Positions 34,112 to 46,646 of a stretch of 64,000 nucleotides of DNA are shown here, piece after piece (the stretch's first letter is position 1; each line of letters opens with the position of its first letter). The stretch spans positions 51,913-115,912 of the forward strand of contig MEDY01000041.1 of NCBI GenBank assembly GCA_001724265.1, written 5' to 3'. This stretch comes from Rhizaria sp. SCN 62-66. Lineage: Eukaryota > Rhizaria, unplaced. Both the position numbers and the translations under genes were made by a program. The notes below the pieces were generated by a model. That model worked only from the letters and a program-made list of their open reading frames with translations. It made no database searches and was not told the origin of the DNA.

Positions 34112-34675
34112 GTGTGCACTAACCGGTACAGACAGTATCAAAGTGTTCAAATGTTCCTGTGTACAGAGTTTCAGTGATGCGAGTACGAGTATCGGCTGTG
34201 GTTTTGATTGTAGTGAGTGATTTCATACTTCAAAGACACAAGACCCATGGCTTGTGTCGATAGAGTATCTGTGACAATGTCTCATTATTGTTGTGTAACA
34301 GTTACAACGTCGGCGTGAATATGTAAGTGTGTTTTGTATTGCTGGTTGAGACGCGTTATCACGTCAAAGCAGTGTTCTGTGTCCTTTATGTGATCATATA
34401 ATTTAAATGTAAACATGTGTGGTGAAAAAACAAACAAGTTGGAAGAAACCACGAGTTTCTGTTGCCTATGGCTACACCCCAACATATTTAATGGATGAAT
34501 GGTACGTACAGTAAAAACCATTCTATCGCTGATTAACTAAGAATAATAACAATACAATGAATGCTATTGTTTCAATTTTGAACAAACTTTGGAGCTCAAA
34601 AAGAGATCCTTGCTTGTACAGCAGTATAGCTGTAGCTTGATGCGCCGTCAGACAGATCAAGGGACAAGATAGTTT
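34112..34675. other. intergenic, convergent 3' ends (possible small last exon at 34302-34326)
   Basis: Spacer between the Coq11-like gene and the nucleoporin gene. A possible 25-base terminal exon of the Coq11-like gene lies at 34302-34326, after an acceptor TGTGTAACAG. Otherwise AT-rich and featureless. Confidence 0.4.
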
Positions 34676-37600
34676 TTACTTGTTCTCGTCGTCCTTCTTT
34701 GCACCGAATGAAAAGGGCTTTGTACCAATCGTGCTCGAGCCGGTGCCAAAGGCAGAGGCGGCGCCGAAGCCAGTGCTGAAAGCGGGTGCCGTACCAGAGC
34801 CAAAGGCCGCTGGTGCAGTGCTGGCATTGCCACCGAAGGAAAAGGGCTTAGGGGCACCGAAACCGAGCGAAGGAGTGGTCGCGGCACCGGCAGCAGGGGC
34901 GGCGGCGTCGGCATCAGCCGCGAGCTTCAGGGTGACACCGAAGAAGGGCTTGCCGCCCGCATCAGCAGCCGCGGCAGGCTTTGCACCGAAGCCGAACCCG
35001 GTCGAAGCAGGGACAGGGGCGGCGGCAGCATCGGCCGCAGCGAGCTTGGGGGCGGCGAAGCTGAAGGCAGGGGCAGGGGCGGACTTGTCAGTGGCGGCAG
35101 CGCCAAAGCCGGATGCGGGCTTGGGAGCGTCAGCGGCGCCGAATTTAGCCGCGCCAAACGAGAACCCACCAGCCGCAGGAGCAGTAGCAATGGCGGGCGT
35201 GGAGCCGAAGCCAAAGCCGGCGTTGGTCGAGTTCGCGGTCACGGTGACGGTATTGAAGCCAAACGAGAAGCCCGCGGGCTTGGGCACGTCAGCCGGCTTC
35301 GTCGTCGCCGCTGCGCTCGCGGTGACGGCGTCGACGGCGGCCTTGGGCGGCGACGGGGGGCTGGAGGAGATGTCGCCCTGGTCGTCATCACCCTGCTCGT
35401 CGCCGTCGTTGCCTTCGTCCTGGTTGTCGTTGTCATCCTCAAAGTCGCCCTCGCCAGCGATCATGCTAGCGTCGCCCTCACCCTCATCCTCGCCATCGCC
35501 CTCGACGTCGTCGCCTTCAGTGGCAGCGGCAGCGTCACCCTCGACAGCGTCCTCGCCGTCGGCCTCATCCTGAGCAGCGTCAGCACCAGCCTCGGCATCG
35601 GCGTCGGCATCAACGTCGGCGTCAGCCTCAGCGTCGGAGGCTTCGATGCCAGCCTTGTCGCCGTTATTGCCGTCGTCGCTGTCGCTGTCGCCAAGAACAA
35701 TCTCGGAGTCAGTGCCAGACTCGGAGCCAGAGCCGGCCTCGGAGTCAGAGGCCGCAGCGGAGGCATCCTTGGATGCGGCTTTAGAGCCAGCGCCCGAAGC
35801 CGCACTCTTCACGCTCTTGCCGTCGTCGTCATTGTCGCTCATGTCCTTGTCACGCTTCTTGTCAGCGTCGACGTCATCATCAACGTCATCGTCATTGTTC
35901 TCGAGCTCGCCGTCACTACCGAACACATCAGCGCCCTGGTCATCGTCATCGTCGTCGTCCTCATCGGCGCCCTCGCCGAAGACGTCGCCCTCCATGTCGC
36001 CCTCCACTCCCCACATGCCACCTTCCAGAGCAGCGTCGCCTTCGTCGCCCTCGGCGGCGTCGGCGTCCTCGTCCTCGTCGGCGTCGTCCGAGCCGGCCTC
36101 GTCCTCCTCATCCGCGCCCTTGGCCACGGCCGCAGAGCGCGCGGCGGAGAAGTCGAAGCTCAGCTTGCTGCCCGTCGCGGACGTCGCCGTCGCGGCGCCG
36201 GCGCCGAACGAAAAGGCCGGCTTCGCGGCAGCCGCGCCGAATGAGAACGCCGGCTTGGAAGCAGGAGCAGCCTCAGAGGCAGCGCCGAAGGAGAGCGCGG
36301 GCTTCGCGGCGGGGGCAGTAGGAGCGGCAGCAGCAGCGCCGAATGAGAAAGCAGGCTTGGTTGCGGGGGCGGCAGTCTCAGTCGCCGACGCCGAGGCAGG
36401 AGCCGCGGGCTTGGCACCGAAGCTAAAGGCGGGGGCAGCGGCAGCGGCGGGAGCAGCGGCCGGGGTGCCGAAGCTGAACGCGGGCTTAGCGGCGGGCTCC
36501 GCAGCCGCAGCTTCAGGGGCAGCCGCAGCAGCGGGCTTCACAGTCGCGAAGAAGCCGAAGGAAGGAGCAGCAGCCGCCGCAGCAGGGGTAGCAGCAGCTA
36601 CGGTCGGCTCCGTAGGCTTAGCGGCACCGGAGCTGAAGACAGGCTTGCTCTCAGCAGCAGGAGCCGCAGCGGCGGCGGGGGCAGCGGGGGCAGCGGGGGC
36701 AGCAGCGGCGGGGGCCGCCGCCTTGAGGCCGAACGAGAAGACAGGACGTGGCTTCTCGGCGGCGGTCGAGGCCGCGGCGATGGCGGCGACAGCGGCTTTC
36801 TCCGCCGCCAGGCGCTCCGCGACAACGCGCTCCGCCTCCGCCTGGGCATCCGCCTTGGCCTTGGCCTCAGCCTCGGCGACGTCCGCAGACGCAGCAGCCT
36901 TGGCCGCGGCCGCGGCGCGGGCCTGGGCCTGCGCGAGTGCCGCGGCAACGGTGTCGGCCGCAGCAGCCACGAGGTCCTTGCCGGCTTTGTTGCTGGGGGC
37001 GGACACGTCCTCCTCCTCGCAGGCCTTGCCCTTAGCAGGAGCAGCGTCATTGGGAGCCGCAGCACCGCTCACATCGTCGACGTTGTCGTCGTCGCCGGCA
37101 GCGGGGAAGTTGAGCGACGCCATGATGTCACTGTCGGACATCGCGGCAAAGGAGCCGACACCGGCCGCAGCAGCAGCGGGGGCAGCAGCAGCGGGCGCCG
37201 CAGCGACAGCGGGCTTCGCGGCGCCAAAACTGAAGGCAGGCTTCGCAGCAGCAGCCTCCGGAGCAGCGGCAGCGGCAGCTGGCTTGGCGCCGAAACTGAA
37301 AGCCGGGGCGGCTGCAGCAGGCTCAGCGGCTGCAGCGGGCTTGGCACCAAAGCTGAACGCAGGAGCAGCGGCGGCAGCGGGCTTGGCGCCGAAGCTGAAC
37401 GCGGGGGCAACAACCGGGGCAACGGTCTCAGCGGGCCTGGTGGCAGCAAAGCTGAACGCAGGCTTGGTTTCGGCAGTGACAAGAGCAGCAGCAGCGACAG
37501 AAGCAGCTGCGGCAACCACAGGAACAACATCAGCGGCAGCGACAGAGCTCGCGACGGGCGCCGAGTCGGCCGAGATGTTGAGCGAGGCGTGCTTGACCTC

Positions 37601-40600
37601 GGTCTCGACCTCGGCCTCGAGCTTCTTGCCGCCCGCCGCGGCCGCCGCCGCCTCGCCCGCGCCCGCCGCGGCCGCGGCAACAAGCGCGGCGCCCTGCGGG
37701 AACATGCAGCAGTGCGCGAGGACGCCCGCGCGCAGCTCCGCGGCCCTGGCCAGGGCGGCGCGCGCGTCAGGATGCCCGTGCGCGGCGGCCGCGGTGGCGT
37801 CGGCGGCCACCGTGGCCAGCGCGGCGAGCAGGTGCTCCACCAGCGTCAGCGGCACCCACGCGCGCGCCTCGAGCTGCAGCGCCGAGACCGCCGCGCCGTT
37901 GCCCGCACTTGTGCTGGCGCTGGCGGGGTTGGCGGGCATGAGCGCGCGCGCAAGCTCAGCCTCGGCCAGGTGCGCACGGACCGTGCGCAGCGTGCCGCAG
38001 GCTAGCGCCACGGCCTCGGGGATCATGTGGTACTTGACCAGCACGCGCACCAGCGGCTCCACGCCGAAGAAGGACCGCTCCGCGCGCCGCACCACGCTCC
38101 CCGCCGGGCCGCCCGTCGCCGCGGTTGCGGCCGCGGCCTTGAGCGCGTAGGCGGGCCCCGCGGTGGCCGAGGCCAGCACCCAGGCGGGCAGCTCGAGCGC
38201 GTCGTCGGCCGCGAGCACGGCCTCGGCCACGGTCGCGTAGTGCCGCGGGCCCCACAGCGCGCCGTCGGCCGCCACGCAGAGCTCGGTGGCGGCGCGCAGA
38301 TGCGCCCACGCGGCGGCCGCGGCGCGGCGGTGCGCGGCGGCGCGGGCGAGCGCGGGCGACACGGCCGCCAGCGCGACCGGCGCCAGCGACGGGTCGTGCT
38401 TGCTGCCCGCGAAGGCGAACGAGCCCGTCCGCGCGGCCGACACCGCGGGGCCACAGGGCGCGCCCACGCGCGGGTTGCCGCCGCCGCCGCGAGCCGTGAG
38501 CACGCCGAACGACAGCGGCGCCGGGACGCCTTGCTCCGCGGCGGCGGTGGCGGCGGGCACGGGGCCCGCGTGCGTGTGCGTGACGGCGAGCGGGGCCGCC
38601 GCGGCGGCGGCGCGCAGCGCGAGGGCCGCGGTGGCGCCGCGCGAGCTGACGGCGCGGAGCGCGGCGGGCACGGCCGTGAGCAGCGAAGACGCGTGCAGCG
38701 CGGAGCGCGCGGCGAGGGCCGAGGGCGCAGGGGCCGCGACGCGGGCGGCGGCGGCGGGCGCGGCGGCGGCGGCCGAGGGCGCGGCGAGCTGGAGCGCCAC
38801 ACACGCGGTCGCAAAGGCGGCCAGCACGGCCGAGACGTCGGGTGCGGGCAGGCCCCAAGCGGCGGCGACGGGGCAGGCACTGCCAGCGAGCGCGGGCGCG
38901 GTCGCGCAGCGCGGCTGCAGCGCGGGCGCGGGGGCAAAGACGCGGAGCAGCGCCAGCGCGTCGGAAAAAAGGCCCGCGCGGACGAGGTGCGCGGCCACCG
39001 CGGCCACCGACAGCGGCACGGGCGCGGGCGAGCCGAGCGGCAGCACCGAGCCCGCTTGGGCGGTCGCGGCGCGCGCGAGCGCGGGCGCGGGGGCCGTGGG
39101 GTCGATGCCCGCGTCGAGCAGGCGCAGCTGCGCGGTGCAGAGCGCGACGCAACGCAGCAGGTGCGTGCGCGTCACGATGCGCAGCTGCGTCACCGTCCGC
39201 GTCCGCGCGCCGGCGCCGGCGCCGCTGTGCGCGCTGAGGGAGAGTCTGTGGCCGAGCTCTGCGGCGAGGTCCGCGGCGTCGGCGGCCGTGCGCGAGCGCT
39301 TGGAGGCGCCCGCGGCGACGGGACCCGCGCGCACCCACAGCTGCCGCTGCTGTGCGGCGTCGCCCGCGGCCGTGCCGGACGCGGCCTCACCGTCCGAGTC
39401 ATCGCTGTCCGAGAGCGCGAGCCCGAAGCGCGCGCGGCCCTTCTTGCCCGTCGACGGCGGCACCGCCGCGCCGCCGCGGCGCGGGGTCGCGCGGGTCGGC
39501 GTCGCGGCCGCGGCCGCCGATGCGGTGGACAGCACGAGGGCGCCGGAGCCGGCGCCAGCGCTGTGACGCAGCGCCGGCAGCGCGCCGGAAGCGTTCTTGC
39601 CATTGGTGACCTTGCTGCTGACGTCAGCGGGAGAGGGCAGCGTGCGCGTGACGGTCTGCTCGCACGACACCCAGTCGCAGGCCACGGCGTCAAGCGCGGC
39701 ATCGGCGCCGGCGGCCGCGCGTGCGCGGGCGATGTCGAGCGCGCCCAGCGTGGCCGTGGCGGCGTCAGAGAGCGCCTGCACAATGGCGCGCAGCTGCCGC
39801 GCGCCGGCCGCCGCGGCGCCCGCGGGTGCGCGGGTGCGCGCGTCTGGCGCGGCGGCGGCGGCGGCGAGCGCGGCCTCGAGGCGCAGCGTCTGCTGCAGCA
39901 TCGCCTTCGCGGCCATGCGCGGGTGCTCGCGCGTGAGGTACAGCGAGTACAGCACTTCCTCCGCCGTCAGCCGGCTGCCACCAGTCGCCTGCGGGGCGCG
40001 CGAGCCCGCCGCGGCGGCGGAGGCTGTGGCGGGGGCGCGGGAGTAGGCGAGCGCGACGTCGGCGGTCGCGGCGCGCGCCCAGAGCGCCTCCTCGAGCAGC
40101 GGCAGCAACGCGCGCCAGGGCTGCGCGAGCAGCGGCGCGATGGCGTTGTGGCTGTAGAGGTGGTCCGCGAAGCGCGCGACGAGCTGCCGCCGTAGGGCCG
40201 CGCTGCGCGCGCGCGCTGCGGCCGCGAAGGCCGTGTCGTACCAGGGCTCGGGGGTGAGCGCGCGCGCGTGGGCGTCATCGTCCTCGTCCTCCTCGTCAGT
40301 CTTGGCGCTGGCGTTGTTGCTGTTGCTGCTGCTGCTGCTGTCGGCGCGGAGGCGGAGGGCGAGGTTGAAGGTGTCGGCGCACAGAGCGTCGGCCACGGCG
40401 GCCGACACGAGCGGGAAGCGCGCTGACGCTGGGCCCGCGCTGGCGGCACCGTGCGCGTCGCCGTCGTTGCTGTCGAAGCCGGCGTCGGCGTCGGCTGCCT
40501 CGGCGGCGGCGTCGGGCCCGTCGGTGACCGCGAAGGCGAGCATGCGCACGAGCGAGAGCGCGTACCGCGTGCCGACCGCGCCGCTCGCACCCGAGTGCGG

Positions 40601-43600
40601 CTGCGCGTTGGCGAGCAGCGCGGCGGCGCGGGCGAGCCTGGTGACCGCCTCGGCGGTCGCGGCGGCGGGCTGTGCGAGCAGCGCCGTCACGGCGGCCAGG
40701 AAGCTGGCGTGCGCGGCGCGCGGCGCGCCCAGCGCGAGGTGGACGTGGCCCATGGCCTCGGCGAAGAGGGGCGCGGTGGCGAGCCCGCAGAGCGCGAGCA
40801 GCGTCGCGGCGTGTTGGTGCTGGCGCAGAAGCAGCAGCAGCAGCGCGAGCGCGCGCACGCGGGCCAAACCAACGCCCGCCGCGGCCGCCAGCGCCAGGTC
40901 CACGGGCGTGGCGCGCGCCAGCAGCAACGCCGCCGCCGCGGGGTTAGAGCCCGCGAGGGCCGCGGCGGAGATGTGCGCCGGCAGCAACGACAGCGGGGAC
41001 TCAGCGTCCGCGCTCAGGTCACTGGTGCTGACACCGCCGCTGCTGCTGTTGGCATCGTCGTTGTTGATGCCGACGTGGAGCGCGTCGGGTGCGGGCGCGG
41101 GGGACAGCGCAGCGAGCAGCGCAAACACGGCGTCCGTGACGGCGACGGCGGCGCCGCGCGAGGCGGCCGCGGACTTGGCGGCGGCCGCGGCGGCGGGGGA
41201 TGCCGCGAGCAACGAGAGCAGCGAGTCATCGAGCGCGAGGGCCGCGCCCGCCTTGCTGAGGCCGAGTCCGAGGCCCGCGGCCACGGCGGGGTCCAGCGTC
41301 GGCGCCGGCAGCAGCGGGGCAGCGGTCGCAGCGCCAGAGCCCGCGCCGGCGACGGCCGGCAGCGGCAGCATCACAGCGGCCGAGGCCGAGGCAGACGCCG
41401 CGGCGGTCGCGGCGGCCGCGGCCGAGAGGGGGAAGTGCGCCGAGTACACGCCCGGGGCGACCTCGCTGGCGCGGCCGTGTGTCGCCGCGCCACTCTGAGC
41501 CGGGGCGGGAGCGGGCGCGAGCAGCGGAAGCGTAGCGAGCCAGCTGAGAACGCGGTAGGCGCGCAACAGGCGGGCCAGGCGCGGCAGCACGGAGCGCGCG
41601 ATGGCCGCCGACACCGAGGGCGCCTCGCCGGGCAGCGCCGCGGAGGCCGCGGCGGAGGCGTCAGGGTGCGCGGCCGCAGCCGTGAAGAACAGGTACAGAG
41701 TGCGCGTCAGGCCGAGGTGCGCCGAGATGACCTGGAAATAGAACAAAGGGGAAAACATTATCAAAGGAAGCCATACATACATGAGTTATGATTTCAAGCA
41801 AAATACAAATTCCCAATAAGCGAAATCATGACTCGTCGGCGTGCGATATATCATGAGAAGCATGGCGGCGTACCTGTCGGAAGGACTGCGCGACGAGCCT
41901 GGGCGCGAGCGCCACGGCGGCGGGGTGGCGCAGCCCGCGCTGGGAAGCGAGCGCCAGCGTCGCCGACAGCGGGGACGCCAGCGACGACGGGTTGAGTGCC
42001 GCCAGCAGCAGGTCCGCGCCCTGGAGCGCGGCGCGCGGGGGCAGCGCGGCCAGCCACGCCTGCGCAGCCGAGGCCAGCGCGGCGCGGTGCGCGCGGTCCA
42101 GTCCGCCCGCCGCGGCCCCACTACCGGCGTGGCCAGAGGCGGCGGAGGGGGCGGCGGAGAGCGCGTGCAGCGCCCAGTCCGCGGCGGCCTCCCGAAGCGC
42201 GGCCTCGGAGAGCGGGTGCGACAGCGGCGGCAGCAGCAACCCGTCCCACGCGAACGCCGCGCCCGCGCCCGCGGCGCTAGTGCCGCGGAGGAGTTCGGCC
42301 TCGTGCGCACCAGAGCCGGCACCGGCGCCGTAGGGCACGAGCGCGTTGCTGCCGGCGCCGGCGCTGCTACTGCTGCTGTTGCTGCTGGCGTGGTGCATGT
42401 TCGCGATGAGCTCGGCGACCGCTGGCGCGATGCTGTCGGCGCCGAGGTCGCCGGACACTGCGCCCGCGAGCCCCGGCAGCGAGGTGGCGCGAGCAGTCAC
42501 GGCGGCGGCGCGGACCGTGACGCACGCGGCGGCAACGAGCACCTGCATGGCGCTCTGCGCGGCGGCGGCGGCGGCGGCGGACCCGGGCCCCGCGCCTGCG
42601 AGCAGCGAAAGCGCGCGCGGCGCTGCGGCGGCGATGCCATGCGGCAGCGGTAAGCGCAGCAGTGGCGCTGCCGCGGGGACGGCGCCCGCGGCGGCGGCGA
42701 CGAGCGCGGCGGGTGCGGGCAGCTGCGCGACGCCGGCGATGTACGCCGCCTCGAGTGGGGTTGCGGGCCGCAGGACCGAGATGGCGCGCGGGCGGATGAG
42801 CACAGGCGACGGCGAGGCGGACAGCGCGCCCAGCCCAAGGCAGACCGAGGCCGGGGCCGAGAAGAGCGGCTCAAGCGCCGCGCACGAGGCCAGGAAACGG
42901 AGCCACGCCCCCACGCGCGTCGCGGGCGACAGCGCGGCCCCGAGGCGCTGCCACTGCTGCTGCTGCTGCTGCTGACTGATGAGAGAGTCGTTGCCGGCGT
43001 AACCGAGGCGCGGCACGGCGTCGTTGTTGTCCGCGTCGCTCTCGCTGCCGTCCTCATCCTCATCTTCGTCCTCGTCGTCGTCGCCTTCGCCGGCAGCGGC
43101 GGCGGCGTCGGTCTCGAGGCCAAGCGCGGCGACCGCGGCGATGACAGCGAGTTTCAGCGCAGTCACCTCGGCAGCGACGAGCTCGCCCGTGCCCGCGCCC
43201 GCGCTCGCGGCGGCGGCTGCGGCGACAGCGACGGCGGAGGCCGCGGCGGCCGAGGCGGTGGCGGAGGCCGGGCACAATGTAGGCAGCACGGTTGCGGGCG
43301 CGCCGGCCGCAGCGGCGCAGGCGTTGGCGGCCGCCAACACGGTCGCCGGCGAGAAGCGCGCGGGGAGGAAGACGCGGCTTAACATCGCGTCGTCGATGAC
43401 GGCGGCGGCTGCGGCGGCGCTGGAGCGGTGCTGGGGGCTGCCCGCCGCAGCAGAGGCGTTGACGACGCCGTAGCTGCTGTACGCGAGCAGGCTCGCACCG
43501 CTGCTGGCGCTGCTGTCGAAGTGCACGGGGGTGGCCACAGCGGCGAGCGCGGCCGCTGCGGCCTCGGCGTCGTCGCGGCCCGTCACGAGCGCCTCAGCGT

Positions 43601-45842
43601 CGGCAGCGGTCAGCACCCGCTGCCACACGTTGCCGCCGCTGCCCGCAAAGCCGCCGCTGCTGTTGGCGGCGCGCGAGAAGGCGTCGTCGTGGGCCTGTGC
43701 GACCGTGAGCGCGCTCTGCGCGGCGGCCGCGGCCGAGGCGGCGGCTGCCGCGGGGGACGGATGGCGCCGGTCCTCCTCTGCATCGAGCATGCCGCTCACA
43801 GTGCTGCTGCCGTTACTAGCGCTGTTGAAACCGAAGCCGCGAGCGCGGGCGGAGCGGCGCGCGGGCGTCGGCGGGTGCGCGGCCGCGGCTGTTGCGGCGG
43901 CGGCGGCGGCAGCGGCGGCCGAGGCCGATGCCGATGCCGAGACGGGCACGGGGTACGCCAGCGCCAGCGCAGCCGACGCGAGCCCCGCGCGCGGCAGCAC
44001 GAGGCGCGGGAAGCCGCAGCCGGCGCGCGCGGCGCAGGGCGCGGGCACCAACAGCCTCAGCACCGACACACTGCTCGCGTTATGGCCACTGCCACTTCCA
44101 CTGCCACTGCCGCTATTGCTATTGGTGGCGCTAGCGTTGGTGTGCGCGAGCGACCAGCGCGCCCACACGACGCCGCCGCGCAGCGCCGTGTCGGCGAGCA
44201 CGGCGGCGCCACCGCGGAGCCCCGGAGCGAAGGCAGACGCGCGCACTGCGTTGAGGTTGTCGGCCGCGGCGCAGACGGGCGCCAGCGCCACGCGCCCGCA
44301 CGCCGACACCACCGTCGCGCCCGCAGAAGCAGATTGGTCGGCACTGCTGCTGCTGCTGCTGGCGGCCGTCGCAGCGACGGCGTTGGCGGCGTCCGCGCTG
44401 CTGTCAGACGCGAAGACAAAGTGCACCGCGTCGGCTGCGGCCGCCGTGGCGGCGTTGACGCCCGCGGCGGCGGCCTCGACGGCGGCTGCGGCCGCGACGG
44501 CGGCGGCGGCAGCGTTGGCGTCGGCGAGCGCGACGAAGGGCGCCTGCGCTGTGGAGAAGAGGTCGAAGTGGGGCGCCGCGTAGCCCGCGCGCGCGGTCGC
44601 GACCAGGAACGCGCCGGGCTCGTCAGACGCGGCCACGATGCGCGCCACCGCGGGCATGTCCGCGCTGGCGCAGGCGGTGGCGGCGGTGGTGTTGCTCTGC
44701 GCGAGAGAGCGGAGCGGGACGGTGATGACCACGCGCTGGGTGGCGATGCACCAGACACGGAGACGCGAGTCCGAGCAGGCGGCGAGCAAGAAGCGCGCGT
44801 CCGTAACCACGCCGTCCACAACCGCGCCGTGGGAGGGCATCGCGGCGATGGCCAGCACGCGGTACGCACCGACGGGACTCGCGGCAGAGGCGCTGACGGC
44901 GGAAACAGTGCCATTGTCGCTGTCGCCGCTACTGGCACCGCCCCAGAAGGAGGAGAGCAGCCCGCCGAGGCCCTTAATGGCGCCCGCAGCGACGGCGGCG
45001 GCCACGGAGGCCGCGGGCGCCGTCTCGACCAGCTCGATCTGCGGCAGTGGCACTGCAGCACTGGCAGTATTTGAAGCAGCAACAGCAGAGCCAGAGCGGG
45101 TGCTTCGGTGGCCGTGATGACTGTGACCGTGGGTGAGCGCGGGAGCGGGCGCGACGGGCTTGAGCGCGATGACGCCCGTGGCCGAGTCCGAGACGGCGAC
45201 GGAGACGGTGCTCACGGCCGCGAGGCAGAAACGTGGGGCAGCCGAGGCCGCGGCGGCGGCGGCGGCGGCGGGCGCGAAGCCGGCCGCCGCGGCCGCAGAG
45301 CCCTGGGAGGGCGGGACGAAGGGCACGGACGTGAGCTGCGGCTCGACAATAAGCGACGACGTGCGCGCGTGCGCCTGCGTGTGCTGCGCGTACGCCGACT
45401 GCGCGGTGACGGAGAAGGCGCCGCCGCCGAGGCTGTGCTGGTGGTGGACGGCGGCGGAACGGCGGAAGTGTACGGGGTGCGCGAGCTCGATCCTGTGAAG
45501 CGTCATGTCGGCTGTGAGTGCAAAGAACACGACGCAGGGCTGCGCGGCCGAGGCCGAAGCGGCCGCGGGGTAGTGCTCGGCGACCGCGACGGGGGCGATG
45601 AGCGCGGCGCCCAGGTCGATGGTGCGCGAGCCGTAGTTGCTCGGGTGGGAGGTTTGCACCTCGGAAAACGTGAGAGAAGAGTCCTCAACACACCACACGA
45701 GCGAGACGGAGCTTTCGGTGCCGTCCTGGTTGTGGACGATGTGAGACGAGCCCGTGGAGGCATTGGCGGTGGCCAGGAACGGCAAGGGCAAGGCTGTGGC
45801 CTCGACCAGGCCGCACTCGCTGAGGCCTGACGCCGCGCTCAT
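34676..45842 (-). CDS. giant Nup160/Nup120-like nucleoporin with C-terminal FG-repeat and acidic regions
   Basis: Two exons, 45842-41874 and 41731-34676, joined by a 142-nt phase-0 intron (GTACGC...CAG) into one frame of about 3674 residues. The N-terminal third looks like the Nup160 beta-propeller of the nuclear-pore Y complex: SLVWCVEDSSLTFSEVQ, then MTLHRIELAHPVHFRRSA (compare VHRLLLPHPSRMYRS in human NUP160), and FLLAACSDSRLRVWCIATQ. The intron join restores FRQ-VISAHLGLTRTLYLFF. A long helical region follows (LYSLYLTREHPRMAAKAML, VEPLVRVLVKYHMIPEAVALA). From about residue 2747 the protein carries many FxFG/FG repeats (KPAFSFG), then an Asp/Glu/Ser-rich acidic block (about 3197-3453), then a second FG cluster to the end (KPFSFGAKK). 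Known Nup160/Nup120 proteins are about 1000-1450 residues without FG repeats. No stop, frame change or intron signal separates the parts. Long Ala-rich inserts swell the helical region. The stop is TAA. Confidence 0.82.
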
Positions 45843-46399
45843 GATCTCGCAGCGGCAGGAACGACGGATTCAAGAGGCTGGAAAGATGGGAAGCGCCGAA
45901 AAAGTGTGTGCAGAAGCTAACAGTGTAAAGGAGGGGCGGCGCGGTGTGCGTGAGTGGAGTTGGGCGGGACGTTAGTCTGGGTGAGAAAGTGTGCGGCGCG
46001 AGGAAGTATAGAACGCTCATGAGGACATCTATAGGAAAAAAAACTATTAAATTAAACAGGCGTAGTAGCGAACTTATACAGCATATCGATATATCTTAAA
46101 CTCACAAAAAGGATCCCTCCCACTTTTGATTTTCCTATTACCCGCACCGGGGCGCTTCAGCCCACCACCCAACCGCCGTCCCAGTCCAGCTGGCAGACGG
46201 GTGGTCCAGCTGGTGACTGTGAGCGCGAAAGTTAAGCCGTACGATAGAATACGTCTCAATCCAAATAACTTGACCGACAACAGTGTATTTCGATCGTTAT
46301 ATAGCATCAGTACGATATTCTCTAGATTACCCCTTAATTATATTCTCACAGATACCCGTCTTTGCCACCCTCTGACGTGATCCCTTGCCCAGTCGGACA
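45843..46399. other. intergenic, divergent promoters of nucleoporin and CIAO2 genes
   Basis: Spacer between two divergent genes. A TATA-like TTATATAG occurs at 46297-46304, about 96 bases before the CIAO2 ATG; its function is only a guess. Nothing else is recognised. Confidence 0.4.
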
Positions 46400-46609
46400 A
46401 TGGCCCAGAACGCCAACCCGACCGTCTACGAGCGAGCTGGGGAGGAGCGCATGATTCTTGTTGATGACATCGACGACAATCCCGTGCCCTTCGTCCAGGT
46501 TCTCTTTGCCGAGCGCCCCGGCACCTCGTTTGCGCGCACTGTGCACCCCGCAGACCCTGCCTCTGTCACTGCTCCTGCTGCTGCCGCGAAGACGCCGCCT
46601 ACTTCTGCG

Positions 46610-46646
<37 letters not shown>

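Noticed and set aside
35646-38150. 834-codon plus-strand open frame opposite the nucleoporin tail
   Set aside because: Ala/Ser/Pro-rich antisense of the FG and acidic coding repeats; no domain, while the minus frame has regular FxFG motifs and continuity over 7 kb.
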